Source: Mortierella alpina
Lineage: Eukaryota; Mortierellomycota; Mortierellomycetes; Mortierellales; Mortierellaceae
Length of the DNA: 64,000 nt
Direction: 5' to 3'
Assembly (NCBI GenBank): GCA_029449245.1
Contig: JANATF010000007.1
Coordinates: forward strand, 1,550,001 to 1,614,000
Part shown: piece by piece, positions 34,967 to 45,500 of the stretch
How the letters are laid out: the number at the start of each line of letters is the position of its first letter
Position numbering within the stretch: position 1 is the stretch's first letter
The notes under the pieces: model-generated
Seen by the model: only the letters and a program-made list of their open reading frames with translations
Database searches by the model: none
Told to the model about the DNA's origin: nothing
Made by a program: the position numbers and the translations under genes

Positions 34967-35104
34967 CGTGAAGAGATCCTTAGTTGTTGGCAACGAAAGA
35001 AAAGGGGTGGTCACAAGAGAAGACAGATGCGAGCGAGTGTGTGGGCGTGAGAAGTTGGTGCAGGAAATGAAAGAGTAGAGGACTCGCTTTGGATTGTTGT
35101 GTGT

Positions 35105-35220
35105 TCAACGACGTTATCGGCTTATAGGAAAAGTGTAAAAAAAAATCGGAGGGGGGACATGGCGCTTATATTTATGCAATGCCAAAATAAGGTTCCAGTG
35201 AAAAGTCGACGATCTTCTTA
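35105..35220 (-). promoter_or_regulatory. shared promoter module, copy E
   Basis: On the minus strand: GATCGTCGACTTTTC (35201-35215), TTGCATAAATATAAGC (35164-35179; the best TATA box of the four) and CCGATAACGTCGTT (35107-35120). The module lies 140-250 bp before the start codon. Confidence 0.55.
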
Positions 35221-35720
35221 ATCTCAGCAGTAGAGCGGAGAGAGTAAGCTGAGGAAGTATGTTCCGAGAGGTATGGCGATGCTTATAATAGTCCACAGCC
35301 CAAGAAGCGCTGAAGCGCAGGCGCACACGCGTGGCTGAGACGACCCTTGCGACACGTTCCTGTTTACGTTATACGTCAAGAGGGCAGAAAAAAAGGGTAC
35401 CTCTTCTATACACGCGGCCTTGGAAGGTGCGGAAGAGGTTTTTTTTGGAAAGATCGATAGAATGGACAGATGGAAATGTCAGTCCAGGCGCAAAGGCGCG
35501 CTTTAGACTGATTAGCAGGCGGTACAATTTACCCTTTTTCGACTCTCGCCGTGCACTCTGTATTTATCCTCTCCTTCAAACCCTGTCCATCCCTCAAGCA
35601 ATCGCGGAAAGGGCCAACGGTCAGGACACTTGACACGGCTCGTGTCTTTTTTTTTTTTTTTTTTTTGCGCGTGCCTTTGAGGTATTAATTATGACTTGTG
35701 TCAATCGACTTACTCCAATT
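35221..35720. other. intergenic region between copy E and the SANT gene
   Basis: No gene is supported. A 22-base poly-T run lies at 35647-35668. Stretches such as GGCGCACACGCGTGGCT and TTTTTCGACTCTCGCC also occur, slightly changed, at about 31032-31050 and 31175-31190, marking the duplicated segment. Confidence 0.5.
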
Positions 35721-36755
35721 CTACATATCTTTCCGTAGTCGTCTTGCTTGCAGTCTCCGTAACACATCCTCCGAGAACTGATTCCATTTTTGACGCACTT
35801 GCCCAGGAGCCCTTGTGCCCACATGCTTCGCCACCTGCTGCCAATCGCCCCCAAACAGCTCTCGAGCCTCCAGTAACCGATTCACCTCATCCTCAGTCCA
35901 CTTGCCCTTGGTGCCCGAGTGCATCACGGTCTTGAACTGCGAATGGCATTGGATCGCAGATCTCGTCCCTAGCGCCTTGGAGATCTCATGCCAGTCATTC
36001 GGATACTCTGCGGTGGCCGACGGGTTCACCAGCTCCTGGAACAACTCGAGCTCGTCTGCAGACCATGGACCCGTCTTGAATCTAGCGGAGGATACGTCAT
36101 CTGGGTGAAGAAACTTGTAACGGATCTGGCAGGACCGAGGGCTTCGTCTGGTCGATGCAGACAATGGCGACGACGACGACGACGTCGAGTTGGAGTTGGT
36201 GGCGGTATCAGGTGCTGAATGGGAAAAATACACGTCCGAGATCTCGCTCCAGTTGCCCAGCCCTAGATCCTGTACGGCTTTCTCCAACAGGGCATCCTCT
36301 TGCGGGGTCCAGCGCTGGAAGGTAGGCTTTTCGGTGGTTTGGGTATCGAGATCCTTCATCCGAGCCTCAATGGCTGCAACAGGTTGGTGCGACATGTATA
36401 TTTGGATCTGGGCGAGACCGAATCTTTTTTTGCGGAGAGCGGCGAGGATTTTGTCGTCATCTTTGGTCCAGGGTGTGTCCGAGGCGGACGTCTGGGCTTT
36501 GCCTTGACGGCGCTTCAAGGAGGAAGAGGCAGAGGAGAGTGTAGGGGCGGACTGGGTGGTGTAAGGCCGGTGCATAGCAGACGTTCTGGCGATTACAACA
36601 AGGTCATGGGTGTTGGATCTCGCACCGCGAGACAAGGGCATCGCGAGCGGTGATCTACTGTGTAATGCGGGCAGCGAAGGGGTGAATGTGCAGCACATGG
36701 GTCCTCGGTGCATGCGCCGCAAGAGCACGGCGCATCCTCTGGCTCTGCCTGTCAT
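35721..36755 (-). CDS. SANT/Myb-like repeat protein
   Basis: About 344 residues carry four Myb/SANT-type repeats: TPWTKDDDKILAALRKKRFG, RWTPQEDALLEKAVQDLGLG (interrupted by a Ser/Thr-rich insert), GPWSADELELFQELV and GKWTEDEVNRLLEARELFGG, each with the spaced tryptophans and a C-terminal helix (e.g. QVRQKWNQF). Such proteins bind DNA or chromatin. The frame is open to an ATG at 36962, but that would leave only 40 bp to the Dicer stop and add a low-complexity segment from a 9-bp repeat, so the ATG at 36755 is preferred. The Arg-rich N-terminus (MTGRARGCAVLLRRMHRG) could be a mitochondrial presequence or a nuclear signal. The specific orthologue is not recognised. Confidence 0.75.
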   Translation of the reverse strand: MTGRARGCAVLLRRMHRGPMCCTFTPSLPALHSRSPLAMPLSRGARSNTHDLVVIARTSAMHRPYTTQSAPTLSSASSSLKRRQGKAQTSASDTPWTKDDDKILAALRKKRFGLAQIQIYMSHQPVAAIEARMKDLDTQTTEKPTFQRWTPQEDALLEKAVQDLGLGNWSEISDVYFSHSAPDTATNSNSTSSSSSPLSASTRRSPRSCQIRYKFLHPDDVSSARFKTGPWSADELELFQELVNPSATAEYPNDWHEISKALGTRSAIQCHSQFKTVMHSGTKGKWTEDEVNRLLEARELFGGDWQQVAKHVGTRAPGQVRQKWNQFSEDVLRRLQARRLRKDM

Positions 36756-36767
36756 GTTGTGTAGGGA

Positions 36768-36800
36768 TGAAGGCGATGAAGGCGATGAAGGCGATGAGGC
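36768..36800. repeat. GATGAAGGC 9-bp tandem repeat
   Basis: Nearly four units of GATGAAGGC lie just upstream of the preferred SANT start. In the longer reading frame they would encode a SerProSer repeat. Confidence 0.8.
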
Positions 36801-37002
36801 TGTGTGAGGGGACCAATGGCGAATGTAGCGAGAGGTGTGAGATCGATCTCGATCTCTCCTTGAAACTGTTCTGCAGTCACTCAGGCAGGGCAGGTGCGAT
36901 CTTCCTTCCTCGCCGATCTCAACTCCCCGATGCCATTCTCTCCGTTCGTTCTCTTCTTGCATAGAGATAAAGATCGCAGCTGCAGCAGCTGCACCAGTTG
37001 TT

Positions 37003-40000
37003 TTATTGCCTGTATCGGTCCAGCATCGTCATGTGTCGGGCCCCGCGCTTCTTGGGGCATGTGCATAGACTCGCAAGGAGCTCCGGATTGTTCTTGAGCA
37101 ATGCCAGCGTCGCCACCGCGGCCTCCTTCCGCAGCTCCTCAATGTTCTCGCCCTCCCGCATCGCCGTGTACAAGATCCTGTCGTGGACTTGGAAGTGGCA
37201 TTTTAAAGCCGGCTCGCCGCTCTCCGGTCCACGCGCCAGCTTGCGCAGAATTTTGAGCGTGCTGTTTACCGGGGCCTTGGCATCGCTCACAAACCGGAAA
37301 TTGTTACACCCTTGCGACTGCAGTGTCTCCACCAGCGCCTTGGTCGGATGGATCACAATGCTCGCGAAATCAACATGCCTATCCAAAAACGGTCGGATCA
37401 AACGTGTGAACAGGTCCGTCACCACCTCAAAATCGAACCCACAGTCCACAAAGACTGCACCCAGCGTGCTCTCCACCAGATCGCCCAGCACCTTGGGCAT
37501 GCTGACCTCCGTCCAGTATTCGCCCGTCAGACCCTCGTTTCCTGCCGCTTCCTTCTTGCTCTCAACGGCCACAATCGCTCGAGCGATGGCACCAATCAGC
37601 GTAGGCGAGTAGTGCTCCAGATACTTTCGTAATCCCCAATTGATCGAGATGGCTCCCAAGATGGCATTGTTGACGGACGCATCCTTGATCAATGTGATGG
37701 CTCCTGGGGGCGCATCACGGTACTTGTTGTAGTAGTATCGGATCACTTGGAAATCCAGCACTGCATCGCCCAAAAACTCAAGCCGCTGATAACACGTTCC
37801 ATCCGGTCGAATGTGAGACGCGTGCGTCATGGCTTCAAAGAACAAGCGCGGGTCTTTGAAAGTGTATCCAAGAGTCGTCTGAATCTCGTTGATGCGCATT
37901 TGTTGCGTGGGCGTCAAAGACAACGTCGCCGGTGGATCCTCGCTGTTGCGGTCTTTCTCTGCTCTAGCCGCAGAGTGCACTCTATGAAAGTCGTCCCACT
38001 CATCAAACTCGCCAAAGGGGATGCGAAGTGCCTTGGCTGCCTTGAGCGCGTTCCTAACCCCTCCACTAAGGTACGCTGCTCCCAGCGAGGCTTCAATGAT
38101 ATCTGCAAGCGTCTTGTTGGACAGCTTGTGGTACTGGACTTCTTCCCACGCCTTGCCGCCGACAATGAACCGAGTCGGTCTCCAAGACTTGCGGTGAAAA
38201 GGTGTGCTACTGACGTATTTGTACAATTGAAGGTGGATGGCGTTTCGCAGCAGAGCCTTGTTGGAGATGATCCGGATGCGTGCTCCGTGCAGCTGTCCCT
38301 CGTCCTTGGCTGGATTGACAATATAGAGGCGGATAGTACTCGAGAACTTGAGGAACGAATCACCCAATAATTCCAGGCGTTCGTAATGGTGATCCCGATT
38401 TGCTGAAGACGACGTAAATGCCACCTGTAGATAGTCAAGATGAGTGTCTTGAAGGCCAATGATCTCGCGGACATCATGGACGAGCAGGGCCGAATCCAAG
38501 TTGAAGAGTACAGACGGAATGAGTTGCGACATGCGAAGGATATCGGCCTGCACAGTACACAGAACACAACCGCTCAATGGCAGAATCATTGCAGAGGCAT
38601 CCTCGTTCCTTTCCTCATCTCGAACTGCGGGCTGAAGATTGTTCCGCATCTTGTGAACCCGTTCTGCCAGAACAATGACATCGTCCTCGGGGCAGTTGGC
38701 ACGGTACCTTGCCTTAAAGTAAGCCCCAAAGGTCTTTTCGCCATATACCGCCGGCTCGGTGTCACTCCGGGTTGTCGCTGACTGGTCCTTGACTTTACCA
38801 TTCGCAGCCGGTGACTTTCTTTCTTTGGCAATCAGTTCCTCCAGCATGTCAAGTTCATGTCGAAACTTGTCCTCGGGCATCCGATCTCGTAACCGGAACT
38901 GGGGCAGTGACTTTTTGAGGAAGAATTCTCGACCACGATCCAATCGGAGGGTCACCACAGACTGGGCAAGCGACTGCTGGTCCTTGGCCTCAACAGGGCA
39001 CTCAAGAGGGTCGAGACTCTGACCAATTTGCACATCCTTCCAAGAAACCCCCTGATGAAGGTCCTGATCGTCCTGATCGTACGTCCTGCACAACGGCGCA
39101 ATAAAGTAGGGCATGTTTTCTAAAGCACACTCAAAGCTCTTGCGAGTGATCCGTCCGAAAAGTGACAGCGTAAACTTGTGGAGCTGCTCAAGTCGAATTT
39201 CATCCACATCCATCGGAACCGGGTTGCTCTTCATGGTCACCACTCGAGGCCCGCCGTCCACGTACAAATAGAACGGGGCGATGACACACGGCAGTGGGCG
39301 ACGAGTAAGTATACACATGGTGCGATACCGATGTTGCCATCCTAGACGTTCTAGTTCTTCCGGCGCGAGCTGGACGACGCATCCGAACAGAGGTGATGAT
39401 TCTCCAAGCCGAGTCACTGGTTCCTGTTTCCAGAGGAGGGGAATAGCAAGAGGATATTCCCTGTTCTTGTCGTTCTTATCTACTGGCGCATTATCGTCCG
39501 CTGCATCATCATTGTCGGCATTGGGGAGCACGGGCAAGAGGTGGTCGTTCAACGCACCGAGCGCGTGAAGTTTCTCACAGGTCTTGAATGCAGCCGATTT
39601 CTTGGCCATGCTTTTGGTTGACGTATGGTCGGATTGGAGCAGACGGATTGGGGCGTTGGGCGGCAGTGTGAGATCACAGACAAATCCTGATGTACCGTGA
39701 GGGGTGACATTGAACTCGGGTTTCAGGGAACAAAACTCATCTCCGGAAAGGGTGCTGCAGTAGTTGTGTAAGAGTGTGATGGCCGAATCCATGGTGAGCA
39801 GCGCGCCTGTAGATGGCACTCTATAGGTCTGCCCGGCTCCAGACATGGTGTCCAAGGAGCTGTCATCGTCATCGGCAGCTGGGTTGTGCATCAGGCGCTC
39901 CTCATCCAAACTTTGACACCACTCCTTCATGCTCTGCTCCCCGTACTGAATTTTCTCCAAAGTCGCTTCTTCCGCGCGATTATCGTGCTCGTGCATCATG

Positions 40001-41874
40001 ATGTACCGAGAGTTATTCTTGCGCGCTCTGCCCCGCGACTGGATATAACCAATGGTGCTTGTGACAGGATCGAACCTATCGTGGCGAAGTTATCAGTAAC
40101 GAGTAAGTAAGAGTGATATTCCAACAGCAGATCAGTCATTTTCAACTCAATGTTGAAATACATCAATCTCATCATGTACCTTATAACGACATTGCAGGGC
40201 TGGATGTCTAGTCCTTCCTCGGCAACACTGGTGGACACAAGGAGATTGTACACCTTATTCCGAAAGCCCGTGATGATCATGTTTTGCTCCCGAAAAGACA
40301 TCCGGAGCACGCTTTCCGTTTCGTCGCCATGACCCGCCAAAACTTGGACGCGCAGCGTGTCCTTGAATTCCTCGAGCTCCTGAAGCAACAGGCAAAGAGC
40401 GATGGCCGTGTCTCGCCTCTGCACAAAGATGATGCCGCAGAATTCCTCGCCCAACGACTGTTCCGCAGCGCGCAACAGCTGAACCAGTTTTAGTACCTTG
40501 GGGGTCATGAGAATCGGGTCGCAGATTGGGGGTGAGAAGGGCCAAGTCTTGACAATGTCGATCGCCGTCTGGCTTCCTTCTGCCAACGGCTGGAAGTGGG
40601 TATTATTGGCGAGGTTCTCTGTAAAGATTTTCCAGAGGCGATCCACGCACCAAGGCCCGAGGTGCTTGAGGTTGACGCTTGAGGACTCGAAGATGGCTGC
40701 GAGTTTGGTGACCATGGAACAGTCGTTGCGCATGCGTTGCGTGAGCGGTGTGGTCGGGTATTCGGGTGCTGCGTTGTACTGGACAACCAGCTCCAAGGGC
40801 CGCTCAACATACTGTTTGACCAGGTCCTTATCCACTGTGAACACCTTTGAGTTCATAAGGTTCTCCAGCTCACTACGTTGAGACGACCACGATCATTCAA
40901 AACATCCTAGGTTAGTTAGAGTAGAGAGTGGCTATCATGGCATGCTGGCTCTCCAACGGCCGCTTTTCTAAAGATCTTACGTTGCAGCATGGATCAGCCT
41001 GGAGCCTATGTCAGAGGAGGGCGAGGCCGTCATTCCAAAGATCTTGGGCATCCCGGCGCATGCCTCGCCGTTCTTCTTTCGATAGAACTCTCTCATGATG
41101 CAGCAGAATGGGTGGTCTTTGCGGGCGTGATGACACTCGTCGAATATCAGCAGGTGGATCTAGGAGAAAAAGTTATAGCCATCAGCTCCCTCTCTCAAAA
41201 AAAGGTAAAAGCTCACGTAACGCAAGTACCAAGGCGTCCTGCCCTTACCCTGCGCATCTTTACAAATCCATGTCGGAGGAGATCCAGGAGGATCTGAGCT
41301 GTCAAGACAACGACGTCTGCTTTGGCAAAGATGCCTTCCCAGAGCTGCGGATCAAACTTGTAGGTCTGCATTGTTCCGCAGAGCTCCACGACATTGGCGT
41401 CGCAGTTGGTGCGTATGACGCTTGCTTGCTGAAAGACCAGCGGCACGTTGTTGACCACAAAAAAGCACATCCTGCGCTAAACAAGGGGGAACGACGAGAG
41501 AACAGCGCAAATACAACAGCGAGGGGGGAGGGGAGGGGGGGAAACAATCAGATGTGATATTCCTGTTTGCATGCAACTGTGTGATTTCTGTCAAAGCAAT
41601 AGGGTGGTCTATTCGCTCTGGTGTAGCTCTCCCGCAGGGTTACCTCGGTTGCCTGGACTGGAGAGTCGCGCTCTCTCCGCATCATCTCGTTGATCAGCAT
41701 CACCGCCACCAACGTCTTGCCGCTGCCCGTATCCATCACGGCGATGACATTGCCCTGCTGAGCCTTTCTGAACAGCTCGGTCTGGTACCGTCTTGGGATC
41801 AGGTATGGGTCTCGCGGGACCTCGGCCATAGCTCCTGCATGGTGATTGTTGCTCTTGCTCTTGTTGTTGTTGTT

Positions 41875-41907
<33 letters not shown>

Positions 41908-42192
41908 GCTACTGTTACTAATACTGCTACTCTTGTCAAACTCTGTAGACGGAGCAGTGCGGATTGGGGTGGCGCTGACAGGGACGGCGACAGAGGACGA
42001 AGAGGAAGGAGAGGTTGGCACTGTGAAGGAGGCGAGCGAGGCGGGCGAGGCGGGCGAGGCGGTGGATGTAGGCGAGTGCTTGTCGAGAAGAGTGGAGGTG
42101 AGCGAGAGAGAGAGCTCGAGACCGGCTTGGGAGAGCGAGGGCACGACGGCATCCTCGGACTCGTCCCAGGTGATCAGGTCAATCTCGGTCAT
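37003..42192 (-). CDS. Dicer ribonuclease III
   Basis: Dicer cuts double-stranded RNA into small RNAs for RNA silencing. Five exons (42192-41644, 41476-41249, 41159-40981, 40872-40180, 40075-37003) give 1573 residues. In order: an N-terminal low-complexity region with 15 consecutive Asn; helicase motif I ([15 protein letters not shown]) after [12 protein letters not shown]; the DECH box ([13 protein letters not shown]); helicase C ([27 protein letters not shown]); a Dicer dimerisation domain; a weak platform/PAZ region; RNase IIIa ([14 protein letters not shown] with [13 protein letters not shown]); RNase IIIb ([14 protein letters not shown] with [15 protein letters not shown]); and a C-terminal dsRNA-binding-like segment ([19 protein letters not shown]). 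All acidic catalytic residues of both RNase III domains are present, so it should be active. The PAZ domain is not clearly recognisable by eye. Confidence 0.95.
41861..41908. repeat. GTT/AAC trinucleotide repeat inside Dicer
   Basis: About 15 GTT units with one interruption encode a polyasparagine run on the minus strand, in the linker before the Dicer helicase domain. Length variation between isolates is likely. Confidence 0.85.
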
Positions 42193-42564
42193 CGGGAGGA
42201 GGAGTGATCAGAGCAGATCAGGCGGATCCATTGGGTGCATGGAGCAGCGAGCAGGGGGGGGGGGTTGCTTGTCCCGGATGAGTATTGCTGCAAGAGGGAG
42301 GTACAGTGCGTGTGCAAGTGTGCTTGTGGCAAGGTGCGTGGTGTGTGTGCGTGTGTGTATGTAAGAGGTGTGGGAAGAGAGAAACAGTCATGGACAAGCG
42401 CAATGCTGCACTCGAAAATAGGGAGACAACCTTCATCCAGGCCAATAGGGGGTGTGCAGTGCAAAATGGATTCATTCCGTGTTATTGAAGAGTATCGTAG
42501 TCATCCTATATTGTTTCGTTGTTCTTGGCCATCTCTCTCTCTCGATCTCCGCCCAGGCGTTCCT
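42193..42564. other. intergenic region, clathrin 3' end to Dicer start
   Basis: These 372 bp hold the Dicer promoter and the clathrin heavy chain 3' region. A G9 run (42255-42263) and a GTGTGTGCGTGTGTGTATGT tract (42339-42362) are present. No gene is supported. Confidence 0.4.
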
Positions 42565-45500
42565 TTAGAACCCAAAGCCCGTCTGCTGGTACCCCATCAT
42601 GCCCGTCTGCTGCGGCGGGATCATCCCTGGGCCGGCAGTGATCATCCGACTGTTGCCCAGCCCGCCCGGCCCCAGAATCGGCGCCATGTCCGAGCTCTGC
42701 TGCTCCTTGCTCTCCTTGGCAGCCCGCTCCTCATGCGCCTTCTCCAGCCTGTCAACCTTCTCCACATACTCCCGCGTGAACTGCACCATGTACGGCATCG
42801 AAAAGTCCTGCAGGTTCGACCGCCATGCCAGCTCAAGAACCACATCCGGTCTGACAAGGTCGTAGCAGATATACAGGCATGCCGCAAAGCACTCCTTGTG
42901 TCCACTCTCCACAAAGTACTGCAGCAGCTCCTCCGCCACGGAGGTGTCTCGAGACTCCGCCGCCGTCTCCATAGCATCCTTGTACAGGCGGTCCTGCTTC
43001 GACAGCGTCATCGACTGGCGCCACTTCTTGTTGCGCTTGTACAGGTGCGCCGCAATCCGGCGGAACTCCAAAAGCTCGTGGCTTTCCAGACGACCCGCCA
43101 AGGCCAGGTTGTCAAAGTTGGTGTTCGTGTCAACAGACTTGCGCAGACGGTCATAGTCCTCCTCTTCAATCAGCAAGTCGTGGTACGCCGTGTTGACCGC
43201 CAGGTTGTTGACCGACTGCACGGAGACCAAGTAGCCCTTGATCAGCGGCAGGTTGTCTGACTTTTGGAACATCTGGATCACTCGGTTGTGGTCAATGCGC
43301 GCCACAAGCACCGCCAGCAGGTCGTTCAAAAGCATCGGCTGCTCATCCAAGTAGAACCGAAGAGCCTTGTAGTAAATCTCCAAGTTCGACACCTTGACCA
43401 CCACCTCCTTGAACGCACCGTGCTCCCATGCATCCGGTGAGTGCTTCATCATCGTGATCGCCGCATTGTCGTACTCGTCATAGTGCACATACAGGAACAC
43501 CAGCTCCGTCCACAGGTGCGCTTCCTCGCACGACGCAATCACCTTGGGAATATTGATGCGCGACCAAAAGATCTTGAGGTGCTCCATCATCCGCTCGGGA
43601 CGATACCGCGCATACAGGATCGCCAGCTCCGTGAACATGCCCATGTGCGCACGCTCCAGTCCCAAACCAGCTTCCAGCAACGCCATCAACTCCTCAAAGT
43701 AGCCCTGGTGCTCGTACAACCGGATCAACTCCTCCAGCTCCTCAGGGTGCACAACCAGCGACAGACCGCATACCTGCGCCAGTCGGAACTCCTTGCGCTC
43801 AATACACGCCGCGTTGACATCCTTCCACACCTTGGTGCTATTGGCTTTGCGTGCACCATCGACCGCTGCCTGGTATTCTCCCAAATGAACTAGCGTCGTC
43901 GACAGGCGTGCCCAGTTCGAGATGCTCGAGTACAGGATCTTGGCTGGCTCATACATCTTCTCGTCAAAGCAGCGGTCTCCAATCGCCTGCACCTGTGCGT
44001 TGTTAGGCCCATTCAGGATCTCCTCCATATCCGCCAAACGGCCCGTCTTGGCATAAGCAAAGAGAAGCTCGCTCTCGATAAAGGGCTCACGAGATTGCTT
44101 GCGAGCCATCTGAAGGTATCGGACCAGATCCTCATACTTGTCGGCGCGGGATGCAATCGAGATGACCTCGACGTGGTTCTCGGGGTCGTTGGCGCGGATG
44201 TAAGAGTCGATGGCTTCCTTGATGCGCATACCGTCCAGCTGCGCCTTACCGAGGCGGCTCCAGACCTCAGGCGTATCCGTCTTCTCGGCATATTCGTACG
44301 CACGGTCAATGCTGCCAATATGCTCAATCAAAACATTGATGGCACTAGCATGGACATCGTGCTTCTTGAAAATGACAAACGCCTCCTCATAGAGACCGTT
44401 GCGGACGGCATGATCCGCAATGTCGGGCGCATCAAAGTTCTCGAGACGGTTGATGTAATCCATCACCTTGGACTTGTCGGCCTGGATGGCTGTCAGAATC
44501 AAAAGGTTCTGAAGGTTACGGTTGTCACTAAAGGCCGTGGGCTCAAGGACGACCCTCTCCAACAGCTCGATCAACTCGTTGGGAAGGTACGCCGCCATAA
44601 AGGCCTTGACAGTGATTGAAACATCCTCGGGATCCTGAGTCTCGGGAAGAGCAGTTGCCACCACTTGGTCAATCAACGCGCGTCTACTGGGGTTCTCGTT
44701 ATTCAAAACGTGCGCCCACAGATTGGCATCGCGACGCTTGACAAGGTAGCGCGCCTGGTGCTTAAACATCGAGTTGTTGTTGGTAATTTCAACCAGCTCG
44801 ACATCGCACTGGCCTCTCTCGTAGGCGATAAAGGCAAGATAAGGGTCCCTCTTCTCGCAGTACTTTCCAATCGTCCTAGAGTCGTAGAACTATGTGAAAA
44901 GAAAGAGAGGCGTCAACATGATTAGCCCCTGAACGCCTTCCTTCGCCATTAATACAGAACCTTCCGAGCGAGCAAAATCATTTTCGGGCATCACTTACAG
45001 CATTGCTCCTGAGGAAGGGCTCTGGGTTGTTGTTGCTGTCGATATAAATCTTGGCGATGGCGTTGTACACCTCAGGATCCTGACTACCCTCGTTCACCTT
45101 GAGCTCTAGCCAGGGCAGTAGGAGCTTCAGACGGTTGCGCTTCTCGGTCTGGTCCACCAACTCGCTAACTGGCATATCGCCGCGAATGGACATCAACAGG
45201 GTCTTGATAACGCTCTCGTCGCATCCAACATCCAAAAGAGCACCAATCACGGCGGGAGTTCTGGATGGGTTAACCTTCTGCACATATGTCTCAATGTACT
45301 TGGAGAGATTGTTCTGGTACAGATACAAGACCAAGTCGTGGACAAAGTCGAAGCGATCGCAGACAATGATCAGAGGGAGCTGATCGGCCAACTTGGCATC
45401 CTTGAGAAAGTTCTTGACCTTTTCAGGGTTGTAGTAGTTGCTCTCGCGACAGATACGCTCCACCTCCTTGATTTGACCAGTCTTGCAAGCAGCCTCGATG

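Noticed and set aside
37747-38370. Plus-strand frame opposite the Dicer RNase III region
   Set aside because: It lies wholly antisense to conserved RNase III coding sequence, with low-quality composition.
42235-43260. Long plus-strand open frame opposite clathrin heavy chain (and similar ones at 43441-43893, 44095-44619, 45338-45859)
   Set aside because: These are shadows of biased codon use in clathrin heavy chain. Their translations are repetitive in Arg/Leu/Val/Gln and match no family, while the minus strand encodes clathrin throughout.
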